Assembly: GCA_041394245.1 (NCBI GenBank)
Contig: JAWKIR010000004.1
Location: 62,001-126,000 of the forward strand
DNA length: 64,000 nucleotides
Source of the DNA: Acidimicrobiales bacterium
Lineage (GTDB): Bacteria > Actinomycetota > Acidimicrobiia > Acidimicrobiales > Aldehydirespiratoraceae
Direction of reading: 5' to 3'
In this document: piece after piece, positions 36,756 through 45,897 of the stretch
Layout: each line of letters begins with the position of its first letter
Position numbering within the stretch: the first letter of the stretch is position 1
Translations under genes and position numbers: made by a program
Notes under the pieces: model-generated
The model's database searches: none
The model's input: the letters and a program-made list of their open reading frames with translations, nothing else
Told to the model about the DNA's origin: nothing

Positions 36756-37163
36756 GATCACCTGACCGCGGTCCTTGCGCAGGGCGCCCACCACACCGCC
36801 GACATCGAGACGGAACCGATCGGACTGCTTGACGTACTCGAGGCCCAGGATCTGCCGGTCGCCCTCGTTCGCACGCGTCGTGTAGACGACCCGGCACGTC
36901 GCCGTGGAGTCGCCGTCACCGATCGTCACCATCGCACCGACGTAGACCCGCAGGGTCCGGCTGACACAGAGGCTGATCCCGGTGATCGAGATGTTGAGCA
37001 CTTCGGCCGAGATCGGTCGATTCTGCGGGTTCGGGTGCTCCCCGAGACGGAGATGGACCCGCAGTTGCTGTCCCGCGGAGAAACGCCGGACGAGGCGGTC
37101 GTTGCGTCCGGTTCGGTCGCCGGGGAGGCGACCCATCTCGGTGGGAAAGGGGTAGAAGGTCAT
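36732..37163 (-). CDS. PilZ-domain protein
   Basis: 143 residues forming one PilZ domain. The cyclic-di-GMP-binding elements are visible: basic RNDRLVRRF near the N-terminus (R-x-x-x-R) and NISITGISL (the [D/N]-x-S-x-x-G motif) near residue 58. It would act as a c-di-GMP receptor controlling an unknown partner. The 3' end lies in a 25-bp tandem repeat. The ATG at 37163 lacks a clear ribosome site; a start a few codons later is possible. Confidence 0.85.
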   Translation of the reverse strand: MTFYPFPTEMGRLPGDRTGRNDRLVRRFSAGQQLRVHLRLGEHPNPQNRPISAEVLNISITGISLCVSRTLRVYVGAMVTIGDGDSTATCRVVYTTRANEGDRQILGLEYVKQSDRFRLDVGGVVGALRKDRGQVIKAWHRPN

Positions 37164-37256
37164 CGCAGAAGACGGCGCGACGAGCGGCGCCTGTCCTCCT
37201 ATCGGACCCGCAGTGGGCCGACCTGAGGTGTCGGGGCGCGAACCCCGGGTGCGACG

Positions 37257-38084
37257 TCACGCCTCCGGCGGGACGATCTCGACGAGGAGTTCCATGGACC
37301 GCACCCAGTCGTCGGCCGACTCCCGCCACGGTGCCGACACCACGTGCTGCACGCCGGCCTCGGCGTAGGCGGCCGCCTCGTCCGCGATGAGACCCGGATC
37401 CATGCCCTGCGGGTCCCAACCCGTCCGGTACGAGATCACGAAATCGTCGCCGGGCCGATCCGCGCGGAGACGTTCGATGATCGGCGCGAGATCGGCCGGG
37501 TCGGTGCTGATGGCATGGAAGCCGTCACCGTGGGCGATCGCTCGACGGAAGGTGGCCTCGCTGCCGCCGCCGATCCAGATCGGGATCCGATGGGCCGGCT
37601 TCGGTTGCAGCTTCAGCTCGTCGAATCGATAGTGGTCGCCGGTATGGGCGACCGGGTCCGACTCCCAGACGGCGCGCATGATCGCGATCGCCTCGTCGAG
37701 TCGCTTCCCCCGGTTGCCGAACGGCTGGCCGAGTGCGTCGAACTCGGCTTCCGACCAGCCCACCCCGGCACCGAGGATCACCCGCCCCTTCGAGAGCTGG
37801 TCCAGCGTGGCCAGCGCGTTCGCGAGCTGGAGGGGGTGGTACTGCGGCACCACCATGACACTCGTGCCCAGCCCGACCCGGGTCGTCGCCGCGGCTGCCC
37901 ACCCGAGGGTCAGCAGCGGCTCGTAGAGGTAGGCCGACGGGTAGGACTGCGCGACCGGCCGCACGATGTGGTCGCTGACCCACACATCGGCGAAGCCGAG
38001 GTCCTCGGCCCGGCGGGCGACCGTGGCGATCGCGTCGGGCGACGCGGCCCGCCCGAACTGAGGAAGATGGATGCCGAGCTTCAT
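37257..38084 (-). CDS. LLM-class (luciferase-like) flavin/F420-dependent oxidoreductase
   Basis: 275 residues starting MKLGIHLPQFGRAASP after a good GGAGG. The luciferase-like barrel is recognised by AEDLGFADVWVSDHIV, RVGLGTSVMVVPQYHP, LSKGRVILGAGVGW and a PIWIGGGSEA segment, typical of the F420-dependent LLM oxidoreductases common in actinobacteria. The substrate cannot be predicted. The start overlaps the stop of the AttH-like gene upstream (ATGA), so both are one operon. Confidence 0.9.
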   Translation of the reverse strand: MKLGIHLPQFGRAASPDAIATVARRAEDLGFADVWVSDHIVRPVAQSYPSAYLYEPLLTLGWAAAATTRVGLGTSVMVVPQYHPLQLANALATLDQLSKGRVILGAGVGWSEAEFDALGQPFGNRGKRLDEAIAIMRAVWESDPVAHTGDHYRFDELKLQPKPAHRIPIWIGGGSEATFRRAIAHGDGFHAISTDPADLAPIIERLRADRPGDDFVISYRTGWDPQGMDPGLIADEAAAYAEAGVQHVVSAPWRESADDWVRSMELLVEIVPPEA

Positions 38085-39094
38085 GTGCCACCTCCGGGGG
38101 GCAGGTTCTCGCCGCGCGCGACGGGGAACCAGTGGTGATGGTGCGCGCCCGTGACCTCGTAGATCGCCGTGCCGGTCCACCCGTCGCCCGAGCGGACCTC
38201 CGTCTCCATGAGCCCGCCACCGACCGGCCCGTAGCGCTGGGCCCAGCGACCTTCCGTCTCGACCTCGATCACCCGTCCACCCTCGAGGGTGAACCACGAG
38301 GTGCCGGCGATGCCGCGGACATCGTCGCCGTCACGTCCGTACGACACCTCCGCTCCCGACCGGTCGGTCCAGTGCAGGTCGTGGCGGAAGTCGACGACCG
38401 GTACGGGATCGCTCATGTCGGACGGCGCGAAGCAACCGTCGGTGTAGACCCGGGCGCCGTTGGGGTACTCCCAGTGCCACACGCCGAGCATGCCCTCGTC
38501 GAACTGGATCGCGAACCACATCCACAGCGGGCAGCGGGCGTGATCGCGGATCCCCCACGAGTGGTCGCGCTGTCCCCACCAGTCGTTCACCTCGTAGGTG
38601 GTTCCCTCGTGGGTGTAGGTGCCGTTGTAGACGCCGCTCTGGACCATGTGCGACTGATCCCAGATGGTCTCGTGGCCGGCCTTCATGGTGCCGCGCCGGT
38701 AGCCGTTCTCCCGGGTGCGGGCGGTGAACGTCAGGTCGAGGGTGACCGGTGCATCGGGATGCTCGTCGACGCGCAGCCGGACCTCCCGGTACGGCTCGAC
38801 GATCTCGATCGTCGCCGGCGGTACGACGAGCGTGTGCGGGTCGCCGTCGTAGTTCCGCACGTGGCGCGCCGCAGTCATCGTCCGCCCGACCCGACCGAGC
38901 TGCAGCACGTCCATGTGCGCGGCCTTCGGGAAGTGCGCCATCGTCAGGATGAGCACGTCGCCGAGCCCGTCTCGAGGGTGGGCGATGAAGAAGAGGCTTT
39001 CACGCCAGAAGTCGTGGTGCACCGCCACGTTCGGCAGCGGCTCGGGGATCTGGTGGACGAAGTACTCGTCCATCGCGGTCAACGGCACGCCCAT
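38081..39094 (-). CDS. AttH/Svf1-like (DUF7064/DUF7065-type) tandem lipocalin-like protein
   Basis: 337 residues. DWWGQRDHSWGIRDHARCPLWMWF is the marked motif of this group, resembling the GQRDHSWG motif of AttH/Svf1 and CrtC-like tandem lipocalin folds, with an N-terminal HHDFWRESLFFIAHP and a C-terminal HHHHWFPV. Such proteins bind or convert hydrophobic ligands; neighbours (LLM oxidoreductase, CoA-transferase) fit lipid or terpenoid catabolism. The ATG at 39094 lies 8 bases after TAGGGT on the minus strand and is likely leaderless. Confidence 0.72.
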   Translation of the reverse strand: MGVPLTAMDEYFVHQIPEPLPNVAVHHDFWRESLFFIAHPRDGLGDVLILTMAHFPKAAHMDVLQLGRVGRTMTAARHVRNYDGDPHTLVVPPATIEIVEPYREVRLRVDEHPDAPVTLDLTFTARTRENGYRRGTMKAGHETIWDQSHMVQSGVYNGTYTHEGTTYEVNDWWGQRDHSWGIRDHARCPLWMWFAIQFDEGMLGVWHWEYPNGARVYTDGCFAPSDMSDPVPVVDFRHDLHWTDRSGAEVSYGRDGDDVRGIAGTSWFTLEGGRVIEVETEGRWAQRYGPVGGGLMETEVRSGDGWTGTAIYEVTGAHHHHWFPVARGENLPPGGGT

Positions 39095-39172
39095 GCCCGA
39101 GAACCCTACGGGCCGGTGCGGTTGCGGGCGATTCGGTAGGGTCTGCCCGGGACGCGAACGAGGGGGCCAGGA

Positions 39173-40367
39173 ATGCCGGGACCGTTGGACGGAATCAGGA
39201 TCGTCGATCTCTCGCAGATGGCATCGGGGCCCTACGCCACTGCACAGCTCGCCGATCAGGGGGCCGACGTGATCAAGGTCGAGGCCCCCGGGCTCGGCGA
39301 CGGGATGCGGGCGTTCCCCTCCTTCTCGAAAGGGGGGCATGGCCGCCGTCACCGCGTCGTTGAACCGCGGCAAGCGATCGATCAGCGTCGACCTCGCCAC
39401 CGACGCGGGCATCGGGGTGGCCCGCCGGCTCGTCGCCGACGCCGACGTGTTCCTCCAGAACTTCCGTCCCGGCGTCATCGAGCGCATGGGGCTCGACCCG
39501 GCCGACCTGCGGGCGACCAACCCCCGACTCATCACGGTGTCGGTCAGCGGCTACGGGCTCGAGGGCCCGATGCGCGACCTGCCCGTGTTCGACCCGGTCA
39601 TCCAGGCGATCACCGGCCACATCGCGTTCCAGGTCAACCCCAAGATCCCGTTCCCGGATCTCGTCCGCAACGTGATCGTCGACAAATCGACCGCCTGCTA
39701 TGTGGCCCAGGCGATCACCGCCGCGCTCTTCCACCGCGAACGAACCGGCGAGGGTCAACACATCGACATCTCGATGCTCGACTCGTCGCTCAACTTCTTC
39801 TGGCCCGACGGGATGATGAGCGAGACGTTCCTCGATGATGACGTGGTCGGTGGCATGACCATCGCCGACCTCTACTCGCTGACCGATTGCGCCGACGGCC
39901 AGGTCGTCTACTTCGCGGGCACGCTGCCGCAGCGGATGGGGCTCTTTCGGGCGCTGGGCCATCCGGAGTGGTGCGACGACGAGCGGTTCAACGGACTGGA
40001 CCTCGCCTTGAACCCCGACAACTTCGCCCTGCTCGGCCAGTTGCTCGGCGACGCGTTCGCCGAGACGTCGGCCGCCGATCTGGCCGAACGACTCAACGCG
40101 AACGACGTTCCCTGCGGCCTGGTGACAGCGGTGGCCGATGTTCCCCACCAGGTCCAGGTGGTCGCCAACGACTCGCTGATCGAGTTCGAGGACCCCAACG
40201 CCGGTCGGGTGCGTCAGCCCCGTCCCGCGGCGCGGTTCCGTTCTTCCCCGTGCGAACCGACGTGGACATTGCCGCTCAACGGGGCCCACACGACCGAAGT
40301 CCTCGAGCAGGCGGGGTTCTCCTCCGAGGAGATCACGGCGCTGATGGCCGACGGAACGATCGCCTGA
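39173..40367 (+). CDS. CaiB/BaiF-type CoA-transferase, interrupted by a +1 frameshift in a G6 run
   Basis: The first frame (from ATG 39173, GAGGGGG upstream, TAGGGT as -10) reads MPGPLDGIRIVDLSQMASGPY and LADQGADVIKVEAPGLGD, the standard start of type III CoA-transferases. At the G6 run 39332-39337 the frame is lost. The second frame (from 39339) continues with AAVTASLNRGKRSISVDLAT and runs to the normal end at 40367 (catalytic-Asp region RPGVIERMGLDPADL, then SMLDSSLNFFWPDG). Five Gs would restore one 397-residue protein. It is either a sequencing error, a recent mutation or slippage site. CoA-transferases move CoA between carboxylic acids. Confidence 0.82.
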
Positions 40368-40392
40368 ACGACACGGCGACTCCGAGGCGCGC

Positions 40393-40602
40393 TCAGTCGG
40401 TCCGGATCGGGCCGCGACGGGCCCGGGCGTCGGCAAGGCGTTGCTCGTGCTCTCGCTCCCTCGCCGCGGCCAGGAGTGCCGAGATCCGGGTGGTCCCCGT
40501 CGCCGGATACCTGGGGTCGGCGATCGCAGCCACGCGTTCGGCCTGACGTCGGTCGTTGACCCGGAGGTGGGGCGGGAGGAGTGTGTTGCGGCGTTCAGAC
40601 AT
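40393..40602 (-). CDS. Small hypothetical protein
   Basis: 69 residues from the ATG at 40602 (MSERRNTLLPPHLRVNDRRQ). It is hydrophilic and arginine-rich, with a predicted C-terminal helix (ISALLAAAREREHEQRL). The residue choice looks coding, but there is no clear ribosome site or -10 hexamer. It lies next to the convergent CoA-transferase stop and before a stretch of short repeats. Confidence 0.45.
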   Translation of the reverse strand: MSERRNTLLPPHLRVNDRRQAERVAAIADPRYPATGTTRISALLAAAREREHEQRLADARARRGPIRTD

Positions 40603-40819
40603 GGGGCGGAGGCCTGTGGCTCGGGTCGTGGGCGGGTGCCATTCGGACGGGGTGTATGGGTACAACGACCCACGAGCCGAGAAGTCGCGAGATTTCCCAA
40701 CTTTTGCCGAAGGACCTTCTCGCTGAAGGACTTTCTCGCTGAAGGACCTTCTCGTTGAAGGACTTTGGTCCATGGCCCTTGGGCCCGGTCGGGTCGTACG
40801 GTCACGGTGGAGGACCGAC
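40603..40819. other. Non-coding stretch with 16-bp repeats before the WS/DGAT gene
   Basis: No gene was found here. It holds the 16-bp tandem repeat at 40709-40766 and, near its right end, TACGGT (40797-40802), a possible -10 for the acyltransferase gene. Its composition is more AT-rich than the surrounding coding DNA. Confidence 0.5.
40709..40766 (+). repeat. 16-bp tandem repeat, 3.6 copies
   Basis: Units at 40709, 40725 and 40741 read GAAGGACYTTCTCGYT with single-base changes, and a partial unit (GAAGGACTTT) follows at 40757. It is not in a supported gene. There are no spacers, so it is not a CRISPR. Confidence 0.9.
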
Positions 40820-42223
40820 ATGACCTATCAACGCCTGACGGCGGCCGATGCCGCATTCCTGCATCTGGAGTCGCCCCGCGAGCCGCAGCACGTCGGATCG
40901 CTGTCGGTGCTGGAAGGCGGGCCGCTGCGCGACGAGACGGGCCGGATCCGGTTCGACGAGATCAAGGCCCACGTCGAGCGGCGCCTGGCGCAGGTGCCGC
41001 GCCTCCGCCAACGGGTGATGGAGGTGCCACTCTCGCAGGGGCGCCCGATCTGGGTCGACGACGAGCACTTCGACATCGACCACCACGTGCGTCTCACGGC
41101 GCTCCCGCGCCCCGGCGACGACCGGCAACTGGCGACCCTGATGGGTCGGCTCCAGTCGTTGCCGCTCGACCGCTCCCGACCGTTGTGGGAGCTGTGGATG
41201 GTCGACGGCATGGCCGGCGACGACGTCGCCATGATCATCAAGACCCACCACGCGATGGGCGACGGCATCGCCAACGTCGACATGGCGCTCGCGCTCGTCG
41301 ATCTCGAGCCCGTGTCGTTCGACGGCGACGTCGAGCCGATCGATTGGACGCCCCGGCCGGCACCGTCCTCGCGTCGGCTGCTCGCGGATTCCGTCGTCGA
41401 TCAACTCGCTCGTCCGCTCGACATCGTCAGGTCAGCGGTCGGCGTCGTGCGCAACCCCGAGCCGTTCATCAGCGCCGTCGGCAACGTGGCCAAGGCGGTG
41501 GGCGTCCTCGCGACCCCACCCGACGCCACACCGTGGAATCAGCCGGTCTCGGCCCACCGCCGGTGGACCCACACCGACATCCCGATGTCGTTGGTCGCCG
41601 AGATCCGCAAACGGCGTGACGTCACCCTCAACGACATCGTCCTGGCGGCGTGCAGCGGCGCCTTGCGCGAGTTCCTGCGCGATCGCGACATCGATGTCGA
41701 CGAACCGGATCGCCGACTGACGGCGATGGTCCCGGTGTCGCGTCGTGGCGAGGATCAGCACGGCGACACACTGGGCAACCTCATCTCGGTGGTGATCATC
41801 GAACTGCCGGTCGCCGAGCCCGACCCCGCGGCCCGTCTCGAGACGGTGCACCAGCGCTGTGTCGAGGCCAAGGGGTCGGGGGTGGTCGACGGCGCGGAGA
41901 TGATGGTCAGCCTCGCCGACGGCATCCCGGCGCTCGCGCCCACGCTCACGAAGCTGTTGACCAGGACGATCCCGATGAACCTCGTGATCACCAACATTCC
42001 CGGTCCACCGATGCCGCTGTACCTCGGTGGCGCGAGAGTGTTGCGGACATACCCCTATGTGGAGGTCCTGGACAACGAGGGGTTGACCATCGCGGTGGTG
42101 TCCTACGACGGCCAGCTGTTCTTCGGGGTGACCGGCGATCGTGACCTGTTGCCCGACCTCGACCTGGTTGCCGGGGGGATCGAGAAGGAGTTCCGGGTCC
42201 TCGTCGACGCGGTGATCCGCTAG
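40820..42223 (+). CDS. Wax ester synthase/diacylglycerol acyltransferase (WS/DGAT) family protein
   Basis: 467 residues. The acyltransferase motif H-H-x-x-x-D-G is present as HHAMGDG (His143-His144, Asp148-Gly149), with PLDRSRPLWE before it and NIPGPPMPLYLGGARV near the C-terminus, as in bacterial WS/DGAT enzymes that make triacylglycerol or wax esters from acyl-CoA. This supports storage-lipid synthesis at the membrane. The start is well set by GGTGGAGG. The serine-hydrolase gene starts directly after its stop, so the two are probably co-transcribed. Confidence 0.93.
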   Translation: MTYQRLTAADAAFLHLESPREPQHVGSLSVLEGGPLRDETGRIRFDEIKAHVERRLAQVPRLRQRVMEVPLSQGRPIWVDDEHFDIDHHVRLTALPRPGDDRQLATLMGRLQSLPLDRSRPLWELWMVDGMAGDDVAMIIKTHHAMGDGIANVDMALALVDLEPVSFDGDVEPIDWTPRPAPSSRRLLADSVVDQLARPLDIVRSAVGVVRNPEPFISAVGNVAKAVGVLATPPDATPWNQPVSAHRRWTHTDIPMSLVAEIRKRRDVTLNDIVLAACSGALREFLRDRDIDVDEPDRRLTAMVPVSRRGEDQHGDTLGNLISVVIIELPVAEPDPAARLETVHQRCVEAKGSGVVDGAEMMVSLADGIPALAPTLTKLLTRTIPMNLVITNIPGPPMPLYLGGARVLRTYPYVEVLDNEGLTIAVVSYDGQLFFGVTGDRDLLPDLDLVAGGIEKEFRVLVDAVIR

Positions 42224-43459
42224 ATGCCGACGCCGGTGGAGCAGAGTTCGGCGATGGAAGGCAGCTACGCGCCCGCATTCGTCGACGTTGCCGAGACGTT
42301 CCGTCGTCAGCTCGATCGGGCCGGCGGCGGTGCCGCGCTCGCGGTGTACCACCACGGCGAGCTGGTGATCGATCTGTGGGGCGGCGAACGGACAAACGAC
42401 GGTGACCCCTGGGAGGCCGACACCCTCGCGATGTGCTTCAGTACGACGAAAGGGGTGGCGTCGTTCGCTCTTCATCTCCAGGCCGAGGCGGGTCTGCTCG
42501 ACTACGACGAACCCGTCGCCACGTACTGGCCCGAGTTCGCTCAGAACGGCAAGGAGGGGGTGACGGTCCGTCACGTGCTGAGCCACTCCGCCGGTCTCCA
42601 TCGCCTGCGCAGCGTGATCGACGACGCCTCGGAGATGCTCGACTGGGACCACATGGTCGACCGTCTGGCCCGAGAAGCGCCGGCCTATCCGCCCGGTACC
42701 AGGACCGGCTACCACGCGCTCACCTACGGGTGGCTCGCGGGCGAGATCGTGCGACGGGTCACCGGCCGGCCGCTCGGTCGCGTGGTGGTCGACGACATCG
42801 CCGCGCCGCTCGCGCTCGACGGACTCTTTCTCGGCTGTCCGCCCGAGGAGCGACACCGGGTCGCTCCGCTCGAACACATGGGTCCGATCTTCGGCAACGC
42901 ACCGAAGCCGATCCGTCGGGTCCAGAAGATCATCGGCACCCAGTTCGCGAAGACGCTGAGCCTCACCCGCGCACCCGTCAACACCAGACGGATGATCAAC
43001 GCGCTCCTGCCCCGCGGGATGGAGGACGTCATCGTGTCGCCCGACATCATGGACGCCTCCATCCCCGCCGCGAACGGGTTCTTCACCGCCCGTTCCCTGG
43101 CGGCGATGTATGCGGTGTTGGCCGGGAACGGAACGCTCGGTGACGTGACCATGTTCTCGCCCGAGCGGGTCGCCGAGATCGGCACCCAACAGAACAACCG
43201 ACGCGACCTGGTGCTGGTCATGCCGATGCGGTGGCGACTCGGCTACCACCGGGTGCTGGGAACGGGACGGACCGGCAAGGACGCGTTCGGTCACTACGGA
43301 TTCGGTGGTTCCGGCGCGTGGGCCGATCCGACCCGTGACGTGTCGATGGCGATGACCTGCAATCGCGGCGGCGGCACGCCCGTCGGTGATGCCCGGGTGG
43401 TGAATCTCAGCCGAGCGCTGTTGGGCGCCGTCGACGCCTTGGACGGCCCGCCCGGATGA
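42224..43459 (+). CDS. Serine hydrolase (EstA/beta-lactamase family)
   Basis: 411 residues starting one base after the WS/DGAT stop codon. It has LWGGERTND, the nucleophile STTK (Ser73-Lys76), VLSHSAGLHRL and GYHALTYGWLAGEIVRR. It is closest in the window to the protein at 34816-35949. It may be a lipase or esterase linked to the acyltransferase. Start: the ATG at 42224 has no ribosome site and would depend on reinitiation; the in-frame ATG at 42254 is an alternative. Confidence 0.88.
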   Translation: MPTPVEQSSAMEGSYAPAFVDVAETFRRQLDRAGGGAALAVYHHGELVIDLWGGERTNDGDPWEADTLAMCFSTTKGVASFALHLQAEAGLLDYDEPVATYWPEFAQNGKEGVTVRHVLSHSAGLHRLRSVIDDASEMLDWDHMVDRLAREAPAYPPGTRTGYHALTYGWLAGEIVRRVTGRPLGRVVVDDIAAPLALDGLFLGCPPEERHRVAPLEHMGPIFGNAPKPIRRVQKIIGTQFAKTLSLTRAPVNTRRMINALLPRGMEDVIVSPDIMDASIPAANGFFTARSLAAMYAVLAGNGTLGDVTMFSPERVAEIGTQQNNRRDLVLVMPMRWRLGYHRVLGTGRTGKDAFGHYGFGGSGAWADPTRDVSMAMTCNRGGGTPVGDARVVNLSRALLGAVDALDGPPG

Positions 43460-43467
43460 GTGCAGCC

Positions 43468-44280
43468 TCAGGCGACCGGCCGGCGGGCGCTGTCGCCGTT
43501 GTGGTCGAAGCGGGCCCCGTCGATCTCGGCCCCGATCAGCGCAGCGAGGGCCGTGAGGTACAGCCACGCCATGAGCGCAGCCACGGCGCCGAGTGAGCCG
43601 AAGGTCGACTCGATCCGTCCGAAGTATCCGTAGACGACGCTGAGTCCGATGGTGCTGAGGACCCAGATGGCGGTGGCCACGATGGCGCCCCACGAGATGA
43701 AATGGAACCGTCCGGTGCGGTGTCCCACGACGGCTCGATAGAAGAGCGCGAGTGCGGTGGTCGAGATGAGCAGGGTCAGTGGCCATCGGCCGATCGAGAC
43801 GGCCCAGCGGTAGACGCCGCCGACGTTGGCGCCGTCCATCACCGGCGGAAGCACCACGACGAGCCAGATCATCGCGGCCGCTGCGGTCACCGCCACCACG
43901 CTCAGCCGTAGCGCGAAGAGGCGTCCCTGGAGCCAGTTGTGCGGGCTGGGGACCTCGTGGGCGATCCGAATCGCCATCACCATCGCGTTGATCGCGCTCG
44001 AGATCGCCCACGCGACACCGATGAGGGCGAACGCGAGTCCGACCGTGATCTCGGTCCTGTCGACGACGGTCACGTTCTGGAGTTGCTCGATCAGGAGTTG
44101 ACCCGCCTCCTCGGGGAGCGCGTCGACGAGCGGTCGGAGGTGCGACTCGACATCGGAAGGCGACGCCACGAGCCCGTAGACGGCCACGACGGCGATCATC
44201 GCCGGGATCAGCGAGAAGACGCAGGTGAAGGCAACGCCGCTCGCGACCAGCATGGTGTGGTGCGCGGTGATGTTGCGCAC
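43468..44280 (-). CDS. YihY/BrkB-family (virulence factor BrkB-like) membrane protein
   Basis: 270 residues from a GTG at 44280. It has six transmembrane segments and the YihY core: GVAFTCVFSLIPAMIAVVAVYGL, VFALRLSVVAVTAAAAMIWLVVV, WGAIVATAIWVLST and ALMAWLYLTALAALIGAEIDGARF. The function is unsettled (UPF0761; not an RNase BN). The true N-terminus is doubtful: the frame stays open upstream to 44358 with coding-like codons but no start, and a leaderless ATG lies in another frame at 44362. Divergent from cydA. Confidence 0.85.
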   Translation of the reverse strand: MRNITAHHTMLVASGVAFTCVFSLIPAMIAVVAVYGLVASPSDVESHLRPLVDALPEEAGQLLIEQLQNVTVVDRTEITVGLAFALIGVAWAISSAINAMVMAIRIAHEVPSPHNWLQGRLFALRLSVVAVTAAAAMIWLVVVLPPVMDGANVGGVYRWAVSIGRWPLTLLISTTALALFYRAVVGHRTGRFHFISWGAIVATAIWVLSTIGLSVVYGYFGRIESTFGSLGAVAALMAWLYLTALAALIGAEIDGARFDHNGDSARRPVA

Positions 44281-44332
44281 GATCGTGCGCAGTTCGGGAC
44301 GCCCGGCGCGCGCCCCCGGGGTCGGGACGCGT

Positions 44333-44362
44333 TCAGTGATGGTCGCGGGTCCGCTCCGTCAT
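44333..44362 (-). CDS. Short leaderless frame in front of the YihY gene; possible displaced start
   Basis: On the minus strand TAGCGT (44375-44370) is followed by 7 bases and an ATG at 44362 that encodes only MTERTRDHH before TGA. The next frame continues as ITERVPTPGARAGRPELRT into YihY, so a one-base indel would join them. Either it is a leader peptide or the mark of a frameshift. Confidence 0.4.
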   Translation of the reverse strand: MTERTRDHH

Positions 44363-44481
44363 GGAAACGACGCTAACGGGCGGTGCGCGCCCAACCAGTG
44401 ACGCTCACCCGCCGCCGCACGAGACGGACGCCACTGCCGCTCGTCGGGGGGTAGGTGCCGTCCGTGGGCGAACATGGGGGC

Positions 44482-45897
44482 ATGAACCCCGCTGCGCTGC
44501 TCTCGGTATCGAACGCCCTGACCCCGGCGCGCAACCAGATGGCGCTGTCCCTCGGATGGCACATCATCCTGGCCTGCTTCGGAATGGCGCTGCCGGCGAT
44601 GATCTTCGTCCAGCACCGTCGGGGGCTGCGCGGCGACGCCGACGCGCTCGAACTCGCGAAGCGCTGGTCGAAGGTCGGCGCCGTGCTGTTCGCGGTCGGC
44701 GCAGTCAGCGGGACGATCCTGTCGTTCGAACTCGGTCTCCTCTGGCCGGGCCTGATGGAGCGGTTCGGCGATGTCGTGGGGCTCGCCTTCGCACTCGAGG
44801 GGATCTCGTTCTTCACCGAGGCGATCTTCCTCGGCATCTACGTCTACGGCTGGGGTCGCCTCCCGGGCCGTGTGCACTCGCTGATGCTCGTGCCGATCAT
44901 GGCGGCGGGGGTCATCGGGTCGTTCATGGTGGTTTCGGTGAATGCGTGGATGAACGCCCCGACCGGCTTCAGGATCGACGAGTCCGGGGAGGTCGTCGAC
45001 GTCGATCCGATCGCTGCGATCTTCAACGACCACGTCTGGCTCCAAGCCGCGCACATGTACCTCGCCGCGATCATGGTCGTCGGGTTCACGATGAGCGCGG
45101 TCTACGCGGTGCGCATGTTGCGGGGCCACACCGACCGTCTGCAGCGGCTGGGTGCGATCGTGCCCTTCGTCTTCGCCGCCATCGCCACGCCCCTCCAGCC
45201 GGTGGTCGGGCACTTCGCGGCCCAGCGCATCGCCGACGATCAACCCATCAAGCTCGCCGCCATCGAGGTGTTGGAGGAGTCGGAGGTCAGTGCTCCGCTC
45301 CGGATCGGCGGCGTGGTGATCGATGGTGAACTGCGCGGCGCCATCGAGATCCCGATCCCCGGTCTGCTGAGCTTCCTGGCCCAGAACGACTTCGATGCCG
45401 AGGTGATCGGTCTCGACACAGTGCCGGCCGACGAACGTCCGCCGGTGGGCATCGTCCACCTCGCCTACACGCTGATGATCGGCATCGGCACGTCGCTGGT
45501 GGTCTTCGTCGGCTGGGCGCTCCTTCGTCTCCGGGCCGCGCGGCGGCGCGGGCTCCCGCATCCGTGGACCCATCTCTTCGAGAGCCGCCGATTCCTCCGC
45601 GCGATGGTCGTGGCCGGCCCTGCCGCGATCGTGGCGCTCGAGACGGGCTGGATCACAACCGAGGTCGGGCGTCAGCCCTGGATCGTTCACGGCGTGCTCC
45701 GCACCGAGGATGCCGTCACCGACGCCGGATACATCTGGGTGACGTTGGCGGTGCTGGTCGTCGTCTACGCGGGCATGACCGTGGCCACGCTCGCCACGAT
45801 CTTCTCGATGTCGCGTCGTTGGGCCGCCGGCGAGAAGGACCTCGCCACGCCCTACGGCCCTGCCGGTGAGCTGGGCATCGCCGAGGACGATTCGTGA
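44482..45897 (+). CDS. cydA: Cytochrome bd-type quinol oxidase subunit I
   Basis: 471 residues, a short-Q-loop CydA. Membrane segments with conserved landmarks are present: MALSLGWHIILACFGMALP (His27, heme ligand), EGISFFTEAIFLGIYVYGWGRL, MVVSVNAWMNAPTGF and the HIVHLAYTLMI-type region near 330. With CydB it forms the high-affinity oxygen reductase that oxidises quinol in the membrane, used at low oxygen. The start at 44482 follows GGGGGC. Its stop overlaps cydB as GTGA. No DosR-like box was found in front of it. No cydDC in the window. Confidence 0.95.
   Translation: MNPAALLSVSNALTPARNQMALSLGWHIILACFGMALPAMIFVQHRRGLRGDADALELAKRWSKVGAVLFAVGAVSGTILSFELGLLWPGLMERFGDVVGLAFALEGISFFTEAIFLGIYVYGWGRLPGRVHSLMLVPIMAAGVIGSFMVVSVNAWMNAPTGFRIDESGEVVDVDPIAAIFNDHVWLQAAHMYLAAIMVVGFTMSAVYAVRMLRGHTDRLQRLGAIVPFVFAAIATPLQPVVGHFAAQRIADDQPIKLAAIEVLEESEVSAPLRIGGVVIDGELRGAIEIPIPGLLSFLAQNDFDAEVIGLDTVPADERPPVGIVHLAYTLMIGIGTSLVVFVGWALLRLRAARRRGLPHPWTHLFESRRFLRAMVVAGPAAIVALETGWITTEVGRQPWIVHGVLRTEDAVTDAGYIWVTLAVLVVVYAGMTVATLATIFSMSRRWAAGEKDLATPYGPAGELGIAEDDS

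Noticed and set aside
41432..44011. 859-codon open frame on the minus strand under the WS/DGAT and serine hydrolase genes.
   Set aside because: Shadow of two genes with clear motifs on the other strand and of the YihY gene on the same strand in another frame.
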